From Lysobacterales bacterium (GTDB taxonomy: Bacteria; Pseudomonadota; Gammaproteobacteria; Xanthomonadales; Rhodanobacteraceae), in assembly GCA_017302215.1 (NCBI GenBank), contig JAFLDX010000003.1:1-58388 (forward strand): a DNA stretch of 58,388 bases, written 5' to 3'. The position numbers and the translations under genes were made by a program. This document shows positions 20,620-30,157 of this stretch, one piece after another. Positions within the stretch are counted from its first letter, which is position 1. Each line of letters opens with the position of its first letter. Below the pieces are notes generated by a model that did no database searches, was not told the origin of the DNA, and worked only from the letters and a program-made list of their open reading frames with translations.

Positions 20620-22623
20620 TCAGCGTGGGGACGAAAGATCGATCGCGTACGTGGCCATGCCGTCGCCATGATCGCGCACGAGGCGCACGCCTTCGATGCC
20701 GGCCGCGTGCGCGCGGTCGAGTTGGCCGCTGGCGCTCGTGAACGTCACGGCGCCGCGTGTCTGCATCGGCACGAAGCGCCAGGGGCGTTCACCGGCATCC
20801 GCCGCGCGGGTCAGACGGCCGCGCGCGCGGATCCATTCGATCAGCACGTCACGGTTCATGATCGGACTGTCGAAAGCGGCATGGTCGGCATCGGCGCCGG
20901 GGAAATCCCCGCCGCCACCGGCCCGGTAGTTGTTCGTGACGAGCAGGAACGGAGCGGCCGGATCGATGGGCCGTCCACGGAATTCGAGGTCGACGATGCG
21001 GGCACCGGGAGGCTTGGCGAGGTCGATGCGGTAGCGGATCGCGCCCTGGATGATGTCGAAGTTGTAGGCCGGGAAGCGTCGGTTGACGAGTTCCTGCGGT
21101 TGTGTGGAGGACGGATCGATCGTGTTGAAATAGCCGGCCGAGCGCTCGAGCCAGGCCTTGATGCCGGCGCCGTCGAGGCGCAGGGCGGCGATCGTGTTCG
21201 GATACTGGTAGAGGTCGGCCGCGTTGCGTATCGCGAGCGGCCCGGCGGCGATGTCGGTGAAATCGCCGGCGCCGCCGAAGCCGACCTTGAACGGGGCAAC
21301 GGCCGACAGCACCGGGATGCCGGCCAGATCGGGACGCGTGTCGCCGATGTGGCGTTCCACGTAGGCCTGTTGCGCGCGGTTCACGGGCTCGATCGTGCTG
21401 ACGTCGCCGACGACGGTGAGCTGGCTGCCCATGGCGAAGTCGGTCGAGCCGATCGGCGTCGAGACGTAGCGGATCGTCGCTTCGTGCTCGGCGCGGATGG
21501 CCGCGGCGATCGCCGGATCCGGCGCGACGAAGCGGCCGTCGGCGAGGCGGAGGTCGCGCACCTCGGCATGCGTGGCGGGCGCGTCGATGCGCCAGCGTCC
21601 GTCCTCGCGCACGAGGGCGAGTTCGACGACGCCGAGGCTCTTGCCCCAGAAGTTGCCCATCACGGCCGGCTTGCCGCGCAGGAAGCCGCGCTCGTTGTCG
21701 ACCTCGGGCATCGTCGCGAAGCGCGACTTCGCGTTGCCGGGGTCCGGGAACGCCTGGTGGGAATGCCCGAGCAGCAGCACGTCGATGCCCGGTTCGGCGG
21801 CGAGGTGCCAGTTCGCGTTCTCCATGTCGCTCGTGTACGCCGACGGATTGATTCCGCCATGCGAGATCGCGACGACGAGGTCGACGCCTTGTGCTCGCAG
21901 CGCGGGCAGGTGGCGCCGCGCGGCCTCGACGACGCCGCTGACCGTCACGCGGCCGGCGAGATTGTCCTTGTCCCATTCGAGGATCGGCGGCGGGGTGAAG
22001 CCGATGATGCCGATGCGGATGCTTGATTCGACCTCGCGCCCGTGTGCATCGACGGCCTTGATGCGGCGCTCGAGCACGGCGCTCGGCGCGAACAGCGGCT
22101 TGCCGGTCCGCGCCGAATCGACATTGGCCAGCACGAGCGGAAAATCCGGCCCCGTGCATCGCCGCGGCGTGACGCCGTCGACGTCGAGCCGCGCATCGGT
22201 GACCTGGTCGAGGAACGGCAGGCCGTAATTGAACTCGTGGTTGCCGATCGTGCCGCCGTCGTAGCCGAGCGCATCCATGGCCTTGTACATCGCGAGCTTG
22301 TCGCCGCAGGCCAGCGGCTCGCCACGCGCCTGCCAGTCGGCCAGCGCGGTGCCCTGGATCGTGTCGCCGGCATCGAACAGCAGGTTGTTCGGAAACTCGC
22401 GCCGCGCCTCGCGCACGAGCGTGGCGAGCCGCTCGAAACCGAGCGTCGGATCCTCGGCGAGACGGTAGTAGTCGTAGCTCATGACGTTCGAGTGCACGTC
22501 GGTCGACTCGAGGATCGCCAGCGTGGCGCGCGCGCCGTCGTCCGCCTCGCCCTTGTGCGGAGTGCCGGCGCATGCGGTCACGAAGAGCAGCAGGAAGCAC
22601 GTCGCGGGGATCCGATGGGGCAT
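20620..22623 (-). CDS. cpdB: CpdB-like 2',3'-cyclic-nucleotide phosphodiesterase / 3'-nucleotidase lipoprotein
   Basis: A 667-residue metallophosphatase of the UshA/CpdB family that scavenges nucleotides outside the cytoplasm. The N-terminal domain has LESTDVHSNV (metal-binding Asp-His), LLFDAGDTIQGT, TIGNHEFNYGLPF and LLLGHSHQAFP; the C-terminal substrate domain has LYQYPNTIAALRLDGAGIKAWLERS and NFDIIQGAIRYRIDL with YRAGGGGDFPG, as in CpdB. A lipobox (FVTAC, Cys about residue 17) suggests a lipoprotein rather than the soluble periplasmic enzyme of E. coli. The start at 22623 gives the signal sequence. The beta-helix gene follows after 133 bases. Confidence 0.9.
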   Translation of the reverse strand: MPHRIPATCFLLLFVTACAGTPHKGEADDGARATLAILESTDVHSNVMSYDYYRLAEDPTLGFERLATLVREARREFPNNLLFDAGDTIQGTALADWQARGEPLACGDKLAMYKAMDALGYDGGTIGNHEFNYGLPFLDQVTDARLDVDGVTPRRCTGPDFPLVLANVDSARTGKPLFAPSAVLERRIKAVDAHGREVESSIRIGIIGFTPPPILEWDKDNLAGRVTVSGVVEAARRHLPALRAQGVDLVVAISHGGINPSAYTSDMENANWHLAAEPGIDVLLLGHSHQAFPDPGNAKSRFATMPEVDNERGFLRGKPAVMGNFWGKSLGVVELALVREDGRWRIDAPATHAEVRDLRLADGRFVAPDPAIAAAIRAEHEATIRYVSTPIGSTDFAMGSQLTVVGDVSTIEPVNRAQQAYVERHIGDTRPDLAGIPVLSAVAPFKVGFGGAGDFTDIAAGPLAIRNAADLYQYPNTIAALRLDGAGIKAWLERSAGYFNTIDPSSTQPQELVNRRFPAYNFDIIQGAIRYRIDLAKPPGARIVDLEFRGRPIDPAAPFLLVTNNYRAGGGGDFPGADADHAAFDSPIMNRDVLIEWIRARGRLTRAADAGERPWRFVPMQTRGAVTFTSASGQLDRAHAAGIEGVRLVRDHGDGMATYAIDLSSPR

Positions 22624-22765
22624 GGGGATTCCGGGTCGATCGGGATGGTGGCCGGAGTTTGCCCAATTTCGGATGCCGACGTGTGTAAGGTGCGATTTCG
22701 TGCTTGCTGCCCGTCGCCACAGCACCTACATTGGCGCACCGACACGGGATTCGGGATTGGAATCG

Positions 22766-24937
22766 ATGCGTCGCGCGGATTTCGGAGTTGCGGCCAAATT
22801 CTCCGGCAACGACGTTGCCACCCGATTGCGACGCCTGTTCATCGGCGCAGTCGTTGCTTCATCGAGCCTTGCATGGGCTGGATCCGGGTCCTGGATCGTC
22901 GACGAGATCCGCCCTCCGGGCGCGAACGATGAGGCGCCGCGATTCTCGGTGGTCGCGGCATCGGGGAGCACGGTATTCATCGCCTATGCGCCGGATTCGG
23001 CGCGCGGTTACCGGCTTTATGTGCGCGAGCGGTCCGGCGGACTCTGGAGCGCGCCGCAACTCGTGGCCGAAGGCTCGGCGGCCGACGGCGATCGCATCCA
23101 TCTCTCGGCCGACGGCGATCGGTTGGCGGTCGGACTGGCGTCGGCTGCTGCCGGCGAGGGTCGTGTCGACGTCTGGTCGAGGAAAGGCGGCGCATGGGTC
23201 CTGTCGTCGCAGTTGTCGGCTGCCTCGCGCGCACGTCTGTACGGAACGCGTGTTTCGCTGCGCGGCGAGGTCCTCGTGGTATCCGGAGAACCTGTGTCAG
23301 GGGGTGGCGGGTATTTCGAGACCTTGCGCTGGGATGATGTCGAGGCTGGATGGATCGATGCGGGCTACACGGGGTCCTCGATTTTCCTGTTCGATCCCGT
23401 TCCTGCTGCCACCGACGGCGAGCGGGTAGCCCAGTGCTGGCGCATGCAGTGCGTCAGCGTGTTGCCGAAAGCCGGCGTCTGGAACCACGAGGCGGCCGGT
23501 GATTTGGGAGACTCGTCGACGGGCTCGATCCTGGTGGACGGCGAGTGGCTTTTCGTCGGCAGCCAGCCGGCCGGATCGCTCGCGGTCGGGCTCCGTTCCG
23601 GTTCGAATTGGCAGTCGACGGCCGTGTTTCCGGCGCGTTCGTTCGCGGCGTCGTCCGGCAGGCTCGTTACCGGGGTCGGCTCCGGCTCAGCGTTGCGTGG
23701 GCGCATCCACGAGCGCAACTACGCCAACGCGTGGGTGCAGGTTCTCGACCTGCCGATGCGTGCCGTCGGCATCCAGTCGGTGGCTCTGGGTGACGACCTG
23801 GCCGTTTTCGGCGAACAGGCGGCGGTGCGTGGTTCCGACGGCAACTGGCTACCGGCCGGAAACGTCGCGGCGGAACCCGATGCAGGTCACGCGTACTTCG
23901 GCACTGCGATCGCGGCGGTGGGTGATGACGTATGGATCGGCAGTCCCGGATCATCGTCGACCGATCTCGGCTCGGGCGCGGTTTTCACGCATCCGATGGC
24001 TCCTTCGCCATCAGACAGCGTGACAATGCTGCCGGGCTTTCCTTCTCCTGCCGTTGACGCCGGACTCGGCCGCGCGATGGCCACTGATGGATCGCGCGTT
24101 GTCGTCGCGGCGCGTTCCGCGACGGATGGCCGCACGCGCCTGCTGGTGTATGCGACGTCGCCCGTGCCCGCGGTCGTCGCCGAAATCGAAGGGCCGGCCA
24201 CTCCCGGCGCGCTTCACGGCATGGACGTCGATATCGATGGGTCGACCGTCGCGTTCACGCGACGCTTCTCGGATGCCGGCGTCACGCGGGCGGATGTGCA
24301 TGTCTTTCGCGCCAACCCAGGTGGTTACGTTCCGGCAGGCGTCATCGAGTTGCCGGCCGACGCGCCTGCGTCGGACGCCTTCGGATACCGCGTGCATGTT
24401 GCCGGCGACTGGTTGCTGGCCGGACGCTGGATCCATCACTGGTCTGGTGGCGAGTACGGGTTCGTGGACGAACTGGCGGTTCCGCCGGGTACACTCGTGA
24501 ACCTGCGTCGAGCGTCGATGTCCGGTGCACGCCTGGTGGTACTCGCGTTCGGCGACCAGGCCCCGGCGCTGCTCGTCTACGACACAGATGCAGAGCATGG
24601 CTGGTCCATGGCGGGAAGCGCAGCATTCGAGTCGCCCGGAATGGCGGGATGCACGCTGACGGCAACCGATGGTTCGCGCGTCGCATGCGTGGCGACCGAA
24701 TTCGGACCGGAGTACCTGTACATGGCACAGCTTCCGCCGGCTGGTGCCGGATGGAGCGTGCCGCTGGCGGGTCCGTACACCGGCATTCTTCCGTATCCGG
24801 TTCGCAGCCTCGCGATCTCGGGCGAGCGTGTGTTCCTCGGAATTCCGGAAACCGGCAGCGAGCCTGCAGGATCGTATGTCGGTCGCGTCGTCGTCGCCGC
24901 GTTCGACGAAGGCATCTTCACGCACGGGTTCGATTGA
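22766..24937 (+). CDS. Secreted FG-GAP-like beta-propeller protein
   Basis: A 723-residue exported protein; start set at ATG 22766, giving an N-region with two Args and the hydrophobic signal core [15 protein letters not shown]. The rest is beta-rich repeats of about 50 residues with the pattern gd-x-v-x-V/G-A/S-P, clearest in [20 protein letters not shown] and [18 protein letters not shown], as in FG-GAP/integrin-like propellers. No catalytic motif. No gene function can be assigned; such proteins in this group are usually extracellular. It diverges from cpdB, and gltX begins 68 bases after its stop. Confidence 0.65.
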   Translation: MRRADFGVAAKFSGNDVATRLRRLFIGAVVASSSLAWAGSGSWIVDEIRPPGANDEAPRFSVVAASGSTVFIAYAPDSARGYRLYVRERSGGLWSAPQLVAEGSAADGDRIHLSADGDRLAVGLASAAAGEGRVDVWSRKGGAWVLSSQLSAASRARLYGTRVSLRGEVLVVSGEPVSGGGGYFETLRWDDVEAGWIDAGYTGSSIFLFDPVPAATDGERVAQCWRMQCVSVLPKAGVWNHEAAGDLGDSSTGSILVDGEWLFVGSQPAGSLAVGLRSGSNWQSTAVFPARSFAASSGRLVTGVGSGSALRGRIHERNYANAWVQVLDLPMRAVGIQSVALGDDLAVFGEQAAVRGSDGNWLPAGNVAAEPDAGHAYFGTAIAAVGDDVWIGSPGSSSTDLGSGAVFTHPMAPSPSDSVTMLPGFPSPAVDAGLGRAMATDGSRVVVAARSATDGRTRLLVYATSPVPAVVAEIEGPATPGALHGMDVDIDGSTVAFTRRFSDAGVTRADVHVFRANPGGYVPAGVIELPADAPASDAFGYRVHVAGDWLLAGRWIHHWSGGEYGFVDELAVPPGTLVNLRRASMSGARLVVLAFGDQAPALLVYDTDAEHGWSMAGSAAFESPGMAGCTLTATDGSRVACVATEFGPEYLYMAQLPPAGAGWSVPLAGPYTGILPYPVRSLAISGERVFLGIPETGSEPAGSYVGRVVVAAFDEGIFTHGFD

Positions 24938-25005
24938 TCGGAGCGGCCGCAAGCGCCCGATCTGCTACGATCCGCGCCCCGATTTCCAGCGTGCCAGCCC
25001 GCGTC

Positions 25006-26409
25006 ATGACGGTCCGAACCCGCTTTGCCCCGAGCCCCACCGGGTATCTCCACATCGGAGGCGCACGCACCGCGCTGTACTGCTGGCTCGAGGCGCGCCA
25101 TCGCGGTGGCGAGTTCATCCTGCGCATCGAGGATACCGACCGCGAGCGTTCGACAGACGCGGCCGTGCAGGCGATCCTCGACGGCATGAACTGGCTCGGC
25201 CTCGCTCACGACGAAGGTCCGTACTACCAGACCCTGCGCATGGATCGGTACCGCCAGGTCGCCGAGGATCTGCTCAAGGCCGGCAAGGCCTACTACGCCT
25301 ACGAGACCAAGGACGAGATCGAGGCGATGCGTGCGCAGGCGATGGCCGCCGGAACGAAGCCGCGCTACAACGGCTACTACCGCGACCGCAACGAACCGCT
25401 GCGCGACGATCCGAACCGCGTGATCCGCTTCAGGAACCCGACCGGCGGCAGTGTCGTGTTCGACGACAAGGTGAAGGGGCGCATCGAGTGGAGCAACGAG
25501 GAACTCGACGATCTCGTCCTGTTCCGCTCGGACGGCTATCCGACCTACAACTTCGCGGTCGTCGTCGACGACATCGACCTGCGCATCACCGACGTGATTC
25601 GCGGCGATGACCATGTCAACAACACGCCGCGCCAGATCAACATCTACCATGCACTCGGCGCGGCCGTGCCGACGTTCGCCCACCTGCCGATGATCCTCGG
25701 GCCGGACGGCCAGAAGCTCAGCAAGCGGCATGGCGCGGTCAGCGTCATGCAGTACCGCGACGACGGCTTCCTGCCGCACGCGCTGCTCAACTACCTCGTT
25801 CGCCTCGGCTGGTCGCACGGCGACCAGGAGATCTTCTCGCGCGAGCAGATGATCGAGCTGTTTGACGTCGCCGACGTCAATCGCGCGGCGGCGAGGTTCG
25901 ACCTCGAGAAGCTGTCGTGGCTCAACCAGCAGACGATCAAGAACGACGATCCGCTCGAACTGGTGCCGCACTTCGAATGGCAGTTGCGCGCGGCCGGCAT
26001 CGATCCGGCCAGCGGCCCCAAGCCGGTCGACGTCATCGTGGCCTTGCGCGAGCGTGCACAGACGCTCAAGGAAATGGCCGAGAAGGCGCGCGTCTGGTAC
26101 GCGCCATTGACCGACTACGACGCGGCGGCAGTCGCCAAGCACCTCAAGACCGCGACCGCCGTGCCGGCGCTCGAGGCCGCGCATGCGCAACTCGCCGCGC
26201 TCGATGCCTGGAGCGTTGCCGGTGTGCACGGCGCGATCGAGGCCGCGGCCGAAGCAATCGGCGAGGGCATGGGCAAGGTCGCGCAACCGTTGCGTGTGGC
26301 GATCACCGGAACCCAGGTGTCGCCGTCGATCGATCACACCGTGTTCCTCGCCGGACGTGATGAGGCGTTGCGTCGCATCGACGCGGCGCTGGTGCGCGCG
26401 CGGGGCTGA
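25006..26409 (+). CDS. gltX: Glutamyl-tRNA synthetase
   Basis: Class I aminoacyl-tRNA synthetase charging tRNA-Glu; 467 residues, the usual bacterial length. The start at 25006 ([19 protein letters not shown]) gives the canonical HIGH-type motif (HIGG), and KLSKRHG supplies the KMSKS-type motif. EDTDRERS and [12 protein letters not shown] are also conserved. The C-terminal anticodon-binding helical domain starts at about 300. Upstream, TACGAT at 24966-24971 resembles a -10. The small membrane protein at 26413 starts three bases after the stop, so the two are likely co-transcribed. Confidence 0.97.
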   Translation: MTVRTRFAPSPTGYLHIGGARTALYCWLEARHRGGEFILRIEDTDRERSTDAAVQAILDGMNWLGLAHDEGPYYQTLRMDRYRQVAEDLLKAGKAYYAYETKDEIEAMRAQAMAAGTKPRYNGYYRDRNEPLRDDPNRVIRFRNPTGGSVVFDDKVKGRIEWSNEELDDLVLFRSDGYPTYNFAVVVDDIDLRITDVIRGDDHVNNTPRQINIYHALGAAVPTFAHLPMILGPDGQKLSKRHGAVSVMQYRDDGFLPHALLNYLVRLGWSHGDQEIFSREQMIELFDVADVNRAAARFDLEKLSWLNQQTIKNDDPLELVPHFEWQLRAAGIDPASGPKPVDVIVALRERAQTLKEMAEKARVWYAPLTDYDAAAVAKHLKTATAVPALEAAHAQLAALDAWSVAGVHGAIEAAAEAIGEGMGKVAQPLRVAITGTQVSPSIDHTVFLAGRDEALRRIDAALVRARG

Positions 26410-26412
26410 TCG

Positions 26413-26784
26413 ATGGACCTCATGGCGTGCCTGCATGGCGCGGTGGCATTCGACGCCACCGATCCCGACCAGGCGCGGAGGGTGCTCGAGGGCTGCCTCG
26501 CGGCCTTGCTCGATCCGATGCTGTGGTTGTGGGCCGCCCTGTTGACCCTCCTGTGCAGCGGCATCGGCGCGTTGATCGGCTGGTGGAAGGGGAGGACGAT
26601 TTACGGATTGGTCTGGGCCACCGTGCTCGGACCGATCGGCTGGATCGTCATCGCGCTGGCCCGCTCCGAACGGCACGCCTGCGCGCGCTGTGGCGGCGCG
26701 AACCGCGAGTTCACCGCGACCTGCCGGCATTGCGGTGCGCCGCTGCGCCCGCCCGCCGCGGAGCCGCCACCGCGCGGCGGGTGA
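26413..26784 (+). CDS. Small membrane protein with C-terminal zinc ribbon
   Basis: A 123-residue protein with two membrane spans (about 36-57 and 64-83) followed by a cytosolic zinc ribbon with CxxC pairs at Cys90/93 (CARC) and Cys104/107 (CRHC) and a Pro-rich tail. I know no function. It begins three bases after gltX and precedes zur by 82 bases. The spacing suggests it belongs to the gltX transcript. Confidence 0.65.
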   Translation: MDLMACLHGAVAFDATDPDQARRVLEGCLAALLDPMLWLWAALLTLLCSGIGALIGWWKGRTIYGLVWATVLGPIGWIVIALARSERHACARCGGANREFTATCRHCGAPLRPPAAEPPPRGG

Positions 26785-26866
26785 GGCAGGAGGTCGCTGC
26801 GCCGCGCCACCTTGCAGGGCGGTGTTAGCATCGCCATGTCGAGTGTCTCGATGTCGATGGTTCGCC

Positions 26867-27358
26867 ATGCCCAAAGCCGCCGCCCAGCCGCATGCCCGCG
26901 ACCACGTGCACGCACACGATGCGCACGGCTTCGTGCGCGACGTGACGCGAAGCTGCGCCGAGCGCGGACTGCGCCTGACCCCGCTGCGCCAGCGCGTGCT
27001 CGAACTCGTCGCTGCGGCGGACAAGCCCGTCAAGGCCTACGACCTTCTCGAGCGCGTGAAGGATGGCCCCGGCGTCGCCGCGCCACCGACCGTCTACCGC
27101 GCGCTCGACTTCCTGCTCGAGAACGGCTTCATCCACAAGCTGTCGTCGATCAATGCCTTCGTCGGCTGCCATCATCCGGGCGAAGCGCACCAGGTGCCGT
27201 TCCTGATCTGCGACGCCTGCTCGGCGGCGATCGAGATCTGCGACGAGCGCGTGTCGAGGCTGTTGACCACGCAGGCGCGCGCACGCGGCTTCACGCCGGC
27301 CGCGCAGACTCTCGAAGTCCACGGCCTCTGCGCGGACTGCGAGGGTGGCAGCGCCTGA
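26867..27358 (+). CDS. zur: Zur-type zinc uptake regulator (Fur family)
   Basis: A 163-residue Fur-family repressor. The His-rich N-terminus HARDHVHAHDAH (9-20) is typical of Zur in this bacterial group. The winged helix spans about 22-95 with TPPTVYRALDFL-like APPTVYRALDFLLENGFIHKL (in parts). The structural zinc site is Cys115/Cys118 (CDAC) and Cys155/Cys158 (CADC); the CHHPGEAHQ sensing strand (101-109) is present. I call Zur rather than Fur because of size, the His-rich leader and a Zur-box-like operator at the nearby TonB receptor. The start is the ATG at 26867, followed by PKAAAQPHA. Represses zinc uptake genes when zinc is plentiful. Confidence 0.88.
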   Translation: MPKAAAQPHARDHVHAHDAHGFVRDVTRSCAERGLRLTPLRQRVLELVAAADKPVKAYDLLERVKDGPGVAAPPTVYRALDFLLENGFIHKLSSINAFVGCHHPGEAHQVPFLICDACSAAIEICDERVSRLLTTQARARGFTPAAQTLEVHGLCADCEGGSA

Positions 27359-27402
27359 TCGGCGGTTGCAAGCGGGCCGCGCATATCACGCCCCGAAGCA
27401 GG

Positions 27403-27427
27403 AGCATCACGCCTGAAGGCGTTTCCT
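27403..27427 (-). repeat. REP element, minus orientation
   Basis: Read on the minus strand it begins AGGAAACGCCTTCAGGCG and ends TGATGCT, the same plan as the copies at 3938 and 27445 (head, small hairpin around CTTCAG-type loop, GATGC tail). It forms an inverted pair with 27445-27469, i.e. a BIME-like unit. Confidence 0.7.
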
Positions 27428-27444
27428 GCAGCGCCGCCCTCGTT

Positions 27445-27469
27445 AGGAAACGGCTTCAGCCGTGATGCT
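27445..27469 (+). repeat. REP element, plus orientation
   Basis: AGGAAACGGCTTCAGCCG then TGATGCT, inverted relative to 27403-27427 and 17 bases from it. The pair could fold into a long cruciform or act as a terminator between the convergent zur and receptor genes. The head has GTTAGG instead of GTAGG. Confidence 0.7.
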
Positions 27470-27502
27470 CTGTCCGCAGTATTCCCCAAAGCGTCGCGTC
27501 GA

Positions 27503-29494
27503 TCAGAAGAATGCGCGCACGCCGAAGGCAACCGAGCGGCCTGGCAGCGGGGCGAGATCCTTGATGTAGGACGTCGCGAGTCGCGCGGTCCGGTTGGTCA
27601 GGTTGTTGCCGTCGGCAAACACCTCCCAGTCGAGATTGGCGGCCGTCGGGATCGCGTAGCTCAGGTGCGCGCTGACGAGGGTGAAGCCCGGCGTTTCGGT
27701 CTCGAACTGGGCCACGTCGTCCTGGCGGAAGTAGCGTGCGGCACCGAGGCGAGCGCGCCAGGCGTCCGCGGTCCAGCCGAAGTCAATGCCGAGGCGTGCC
27801 GGTGCGATGCGCGGCAGGTTGCCGCCATCGGCGAGGCGCGCCTTGACCGTATCGCCCCACAGCCGCACGTCGTATCGTCCGCTCGCGTTCTCGGCCAGCG
27901 TGAACTTCGCTTCGCCCTCGAGACCGTGGAACTTCGCGGCGGCCTGCGTCCATTGGCGCACCGGCAGGTCGTCCTCGAACTCGCCGGTATCGAGAAGGTA
28001 GACGTAGTTGCTGAAGCGGTTCGCATACGCGGCGATCTTCGCTTCGACGCGGTCACCGTGGAAATGCAGTCCGAGCTCGGCCTGGTTGGAAGTCTCCGTG
28101 GCCAGCGCCGGGTCGCCGATCTCGAAGGCATTGGTCGCGACGTGCGGTCCGTCGGCGAACAGCTCTTCCTCGGCCGGTGCACGTTGTGCCCGGTCGAGGT
28201 TGAGGCTCAGGTGCCAGGCGTCGTCGATGCGCCAGATGCCGCCGAGCGACAGGCCGAGCGGCGAGAAGTCGCGCTTCGGGCCGTCGAGCGGGTCGCTGGA
28301 CTGGCGGTCCGCGCGTGCGCCGAGTTCGAGCTTGAACGCGCCGAGGGTCTTCTGCTGCAGGGCGAACACGCCGAGTGCGCGCGTGCTTGTCTTCGGCACG
28401 AACGCCTCCTCGCCGATCGCCTCGAACGTGCGGTCGAGGAACTGCACGCCGAAGGCGCCTTGCCAGCCTTTCCAGTCACCCTGCACGAGCTCGACGCGTG
28501 CCTCGTTGGCGTCGTTGAGGAACACGGTGCCGACCTCGTCACCCTCGAACTCGGTGTGGCGGTAGTCGACGTGGCCGGCGCTGAAGCGCAGCGCGGCGAA
28601 GCCGGCGAGCGGATCGCGCAGCTCGCCCTTGATGTCGTAGCGCGTCTGCGCGAGCTGAAGCGTGACGCCACCTTCCTCCTCGTCGCCGGGCTCGGCCGGA
28701 TTGCCGTAGTGGTCGAGGAAGCGCGAGACCGAGGCACCGAGGTAGCCACGCGATCCGATCCAGGATGCGCCGAGTGCGCCACTCTTCGTTTCGAGAAAGC
28801 TGTTCGCCAGGGTGCCGCCCGGGATCCCGTAGTCGTCGGCGTCGCGCCAGCTGCCGTCGAAATGAAGCGCCAGGTTGCCGGCAGCGGCATCGACGCGCGC
28901 CATGCCGGTGCGCTCGTCGCTGACCGAGTTGCCGCGCAGTTCGGCACGACCGCTCAGCACCTCGCTCGGCAATGCCGTCGGGATGCGGCCATCGACGATG
29001 TTGACGACACCGCCGATCGCGCCGGAGCCGTAGAGCAGGGTGGCGGGGCCCTTGAGGATCTCGATCTGGTCGGCGAGGAACGGTTCGACCGCCACTGCAT
29101 GGTCCTGGCTGACCGTCGACACGTCGCCCGAGCCGAGTCCGTCGGCGAGCACGCTGACGCGCGGACCATCGAGACCGCGGATGACCGGTCGACCGACGCC
29201 GGCGCCGAACGAGGTGGTCTGCACACCAACCTCCTTCGCCACCGTTTCGCCGATCGTGGCGGCCTTCGCGTCATCGAGGGTCGCGCCGGACAGCACGCTC
29301 ACCGGCGCCACGATCTCGTCGACCGCCTCGCGCAGCGGCGTGGCATTGACGACGACGTCGGGCAGCGTTTCGGGGGGCGCGGGCGCGCCGTCCGGTGCCG
29401 GCGGCTGATCGGTCGGCGTCTCGGCCACGGCGGACGTCGCCGCGACGGCGAACAACGCGGCGCAGATCGCGCAGGACAGCAGGCGACGCTTCAT
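27503..29494 (-). CDS. ZnuD-like TonB-dependent outer-membrane receptor
   Basis: A 663-residue TonB-dependent receptor. The signal peptide is about 1-24 (to AVAE); the plug domain has VGRPVIRGLDGPRVSVLADG and EILKGPATLLYGSGAIGGVVN, wording that matches the zinc receptor ZnuD family. A 22-strand barrel follows, ending in the aromatic VAFGVRAFF outer-membrane signature. Its promoter region holds a Zur-box-like palindrome (29529-29545), and AAGGA precedes the ATG by five bases. Together with zur next door this argues for zinc (or a zinc-chelate) as substrate; direct evidence is absent. Confidence 0.88.
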   Translation of the reverse strand: MKRRLLSCAICAALFAVAATSAVAETPTDQPPAPDGAPAPPETLPDVVVNATPLREAVDEIVAPVSVLSGATLDDAKAATIGETVAKEVGVQTTSFGAGVGRPVIRGLDGPRVSVLADGLGSGDVSTVSQDHAVAVEPFLADQIEILKGPATLLYGSGAIGGVVNIVDGRIPTALPSEVLSGRAELRGNSVSDERTGMARVDAAAGNLALHFDGSWRDADDYGIPGGTLANSFLETKSGALGASWIGSRGYLGASVSRFLDHYGNPAEPGDEEEGGVTLQLAQTRYDIKGELRDPLAGFAALRFSAGHVDYRHTEFEGDEVGTVFLNDANEARVELVQGDWKGWQGAFGVQFLDRTFEAIGEEAFVPKTSTRALGVFALQQKTLGAFKLELGARADRQSSDPLDGPKRDFSPLGLSLGGIWRIDDAWHLSLNLDRAQRAPAEEELFADGPHVATNAFEIGDPALATETSNQAELGLHFHGDRVEAKIAAYANRFSNYVYLLDTGEFEDDLPVRQWTQAAAKFHGLEGEAKFTLAENASGRYDVRLWGDTVKARLADGGNLPRIAPARLGIDFGWTADAWRARLGAARYFRQDDVAQFETETPGFTLVSAHLSYAIPTAANLDWEVFADGNNLTNRTARLATSYIKDLAPLPGRSVAFGVRAFF

Positions 29495-29528
29495 GGGATG
29501 TCCTTGATTCAGCGGGGAGACAATCTGT

Positions 29529-29545
29529 ATGTTATACTGTAACAT
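29529..29545. promoter_or_regulatory. Putative Zur box
   Basis: ATGTTATACTGTAACAT: inverted arms ATGTTA and TAACAT around five bases, close to the GTTATAATATAAC-type Zur operator of gammaproteobacteria. It lies 35 bases upstream of the receptor start and 63 bases upstream of the MerC-like gene. TATACT on the plus strand (29533-29538) looks like a -10 and TATAAC lies on the minus strand, so binding could repress both directions. Confidence 0.75.
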
Positions 29546-29607
29546 GCGAGTGCGCGCATGCAGCAAGTCACGCTGCCTGCGATGCCGAGCCCCGAAGGCG
29601 ACCCCGA

Positions 29608-30084
29608 ATGATCCGTGCGCTATCCTCATCGACGATGCGTCGTCCTCCTGAGTCACTCGCCGGACAGCCCGCGCCGCTCGCATCACCGGCCGGCGCGCTC
29701 GACCGCGTGATCGACCGCGTCGGTGCGGTCGCCTCGTTCGTGTGCGCCATGCATTGCGCACTGTTGCCGATCGTGTTCGGCGTGCTGCCTGCGCTCGGCC
29801 TCGGATTTCTCGCCGATCACCGAGTCGAGCGCGTATTCGTCGTCTTCGCCATTGCCCTGGCGACGGCGAGCCTCGCCTTCGGCCTGCGCCGGCACGGCAG
29901 CTGGAGGGCATTCTGGTTCCTGATTCCCGGCATCGTGTTGCTCGTCGCCGGACTGCTCGTCGGTGCGAGCCATGCCGATGCGCTGCATGCGGTGCTTGTC
30001 AGCCTCGGCGGTACGCTCGTCGCGCTCTCGCATCTGGTCAACCTGCGCCTCAACCACGTGCACGGCCCCGACTGCCGGCACTGA
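29608..30084 (+). CDS. MerC-like membrane protein
   Basis: A 158-residue protein, or 149 if the in-frame ATG at 29635 is used. Four hydrophobic spans start at about residue 38; the first contains VCAMHCALLP, matching the Cys-containing helix of the MerC mercury-transport family. The C-terminus HVHGPDCRH is metal-ligand rich. Many chromosomal MerC-domain proteins of this kind sit with zinc genes, and the location between a Zur-box and a CDF exporter suggests a zinc role rather than mercury. That reassignment is inference. Confidence 0.72.
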   Translation: MIRALSSSTMRRPPESLAGQPAPLASPAGALDRVIDRVGAVASFVCAMHCALLPIVFGVLPALGLGFLADHRVERVFVVFAIALATASLAFGLRRHGSWRAFWFLIPGIVLLVAGLLVGASHADALHAVLVSLGGTLVALSHLVNLRLNHVHGPDCRH

Positions 30085-30098
30085 GCACGCCACTGGAA

Positions 30099-30128
30099 TT
30101 GTGTAACCGCGCGCTGCCTGACTAGCAT
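30099..30128 (+). promoter_or_regulatory. Putative promoter of the CDF exporter gene
   Basis: TTGTGT (30099-30104), 18-base spacer, TAGCAT (30123-30128); the ATG at 30158 is 29 bases further. It suggests the exporter is transcribed separately from the MerC-like gene. By-eye call. Confidence 0.45.
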
Positions 30129-30157
30129 GGTCGCCGCCGCCCGCCATGTAGCCAGCG

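Noticed and set aside
29608..30084. Mercury resistance operon
   Set aside because: Only a MerC-like gene is present; merR, merT, merP and merA are absent and the context is zinc.
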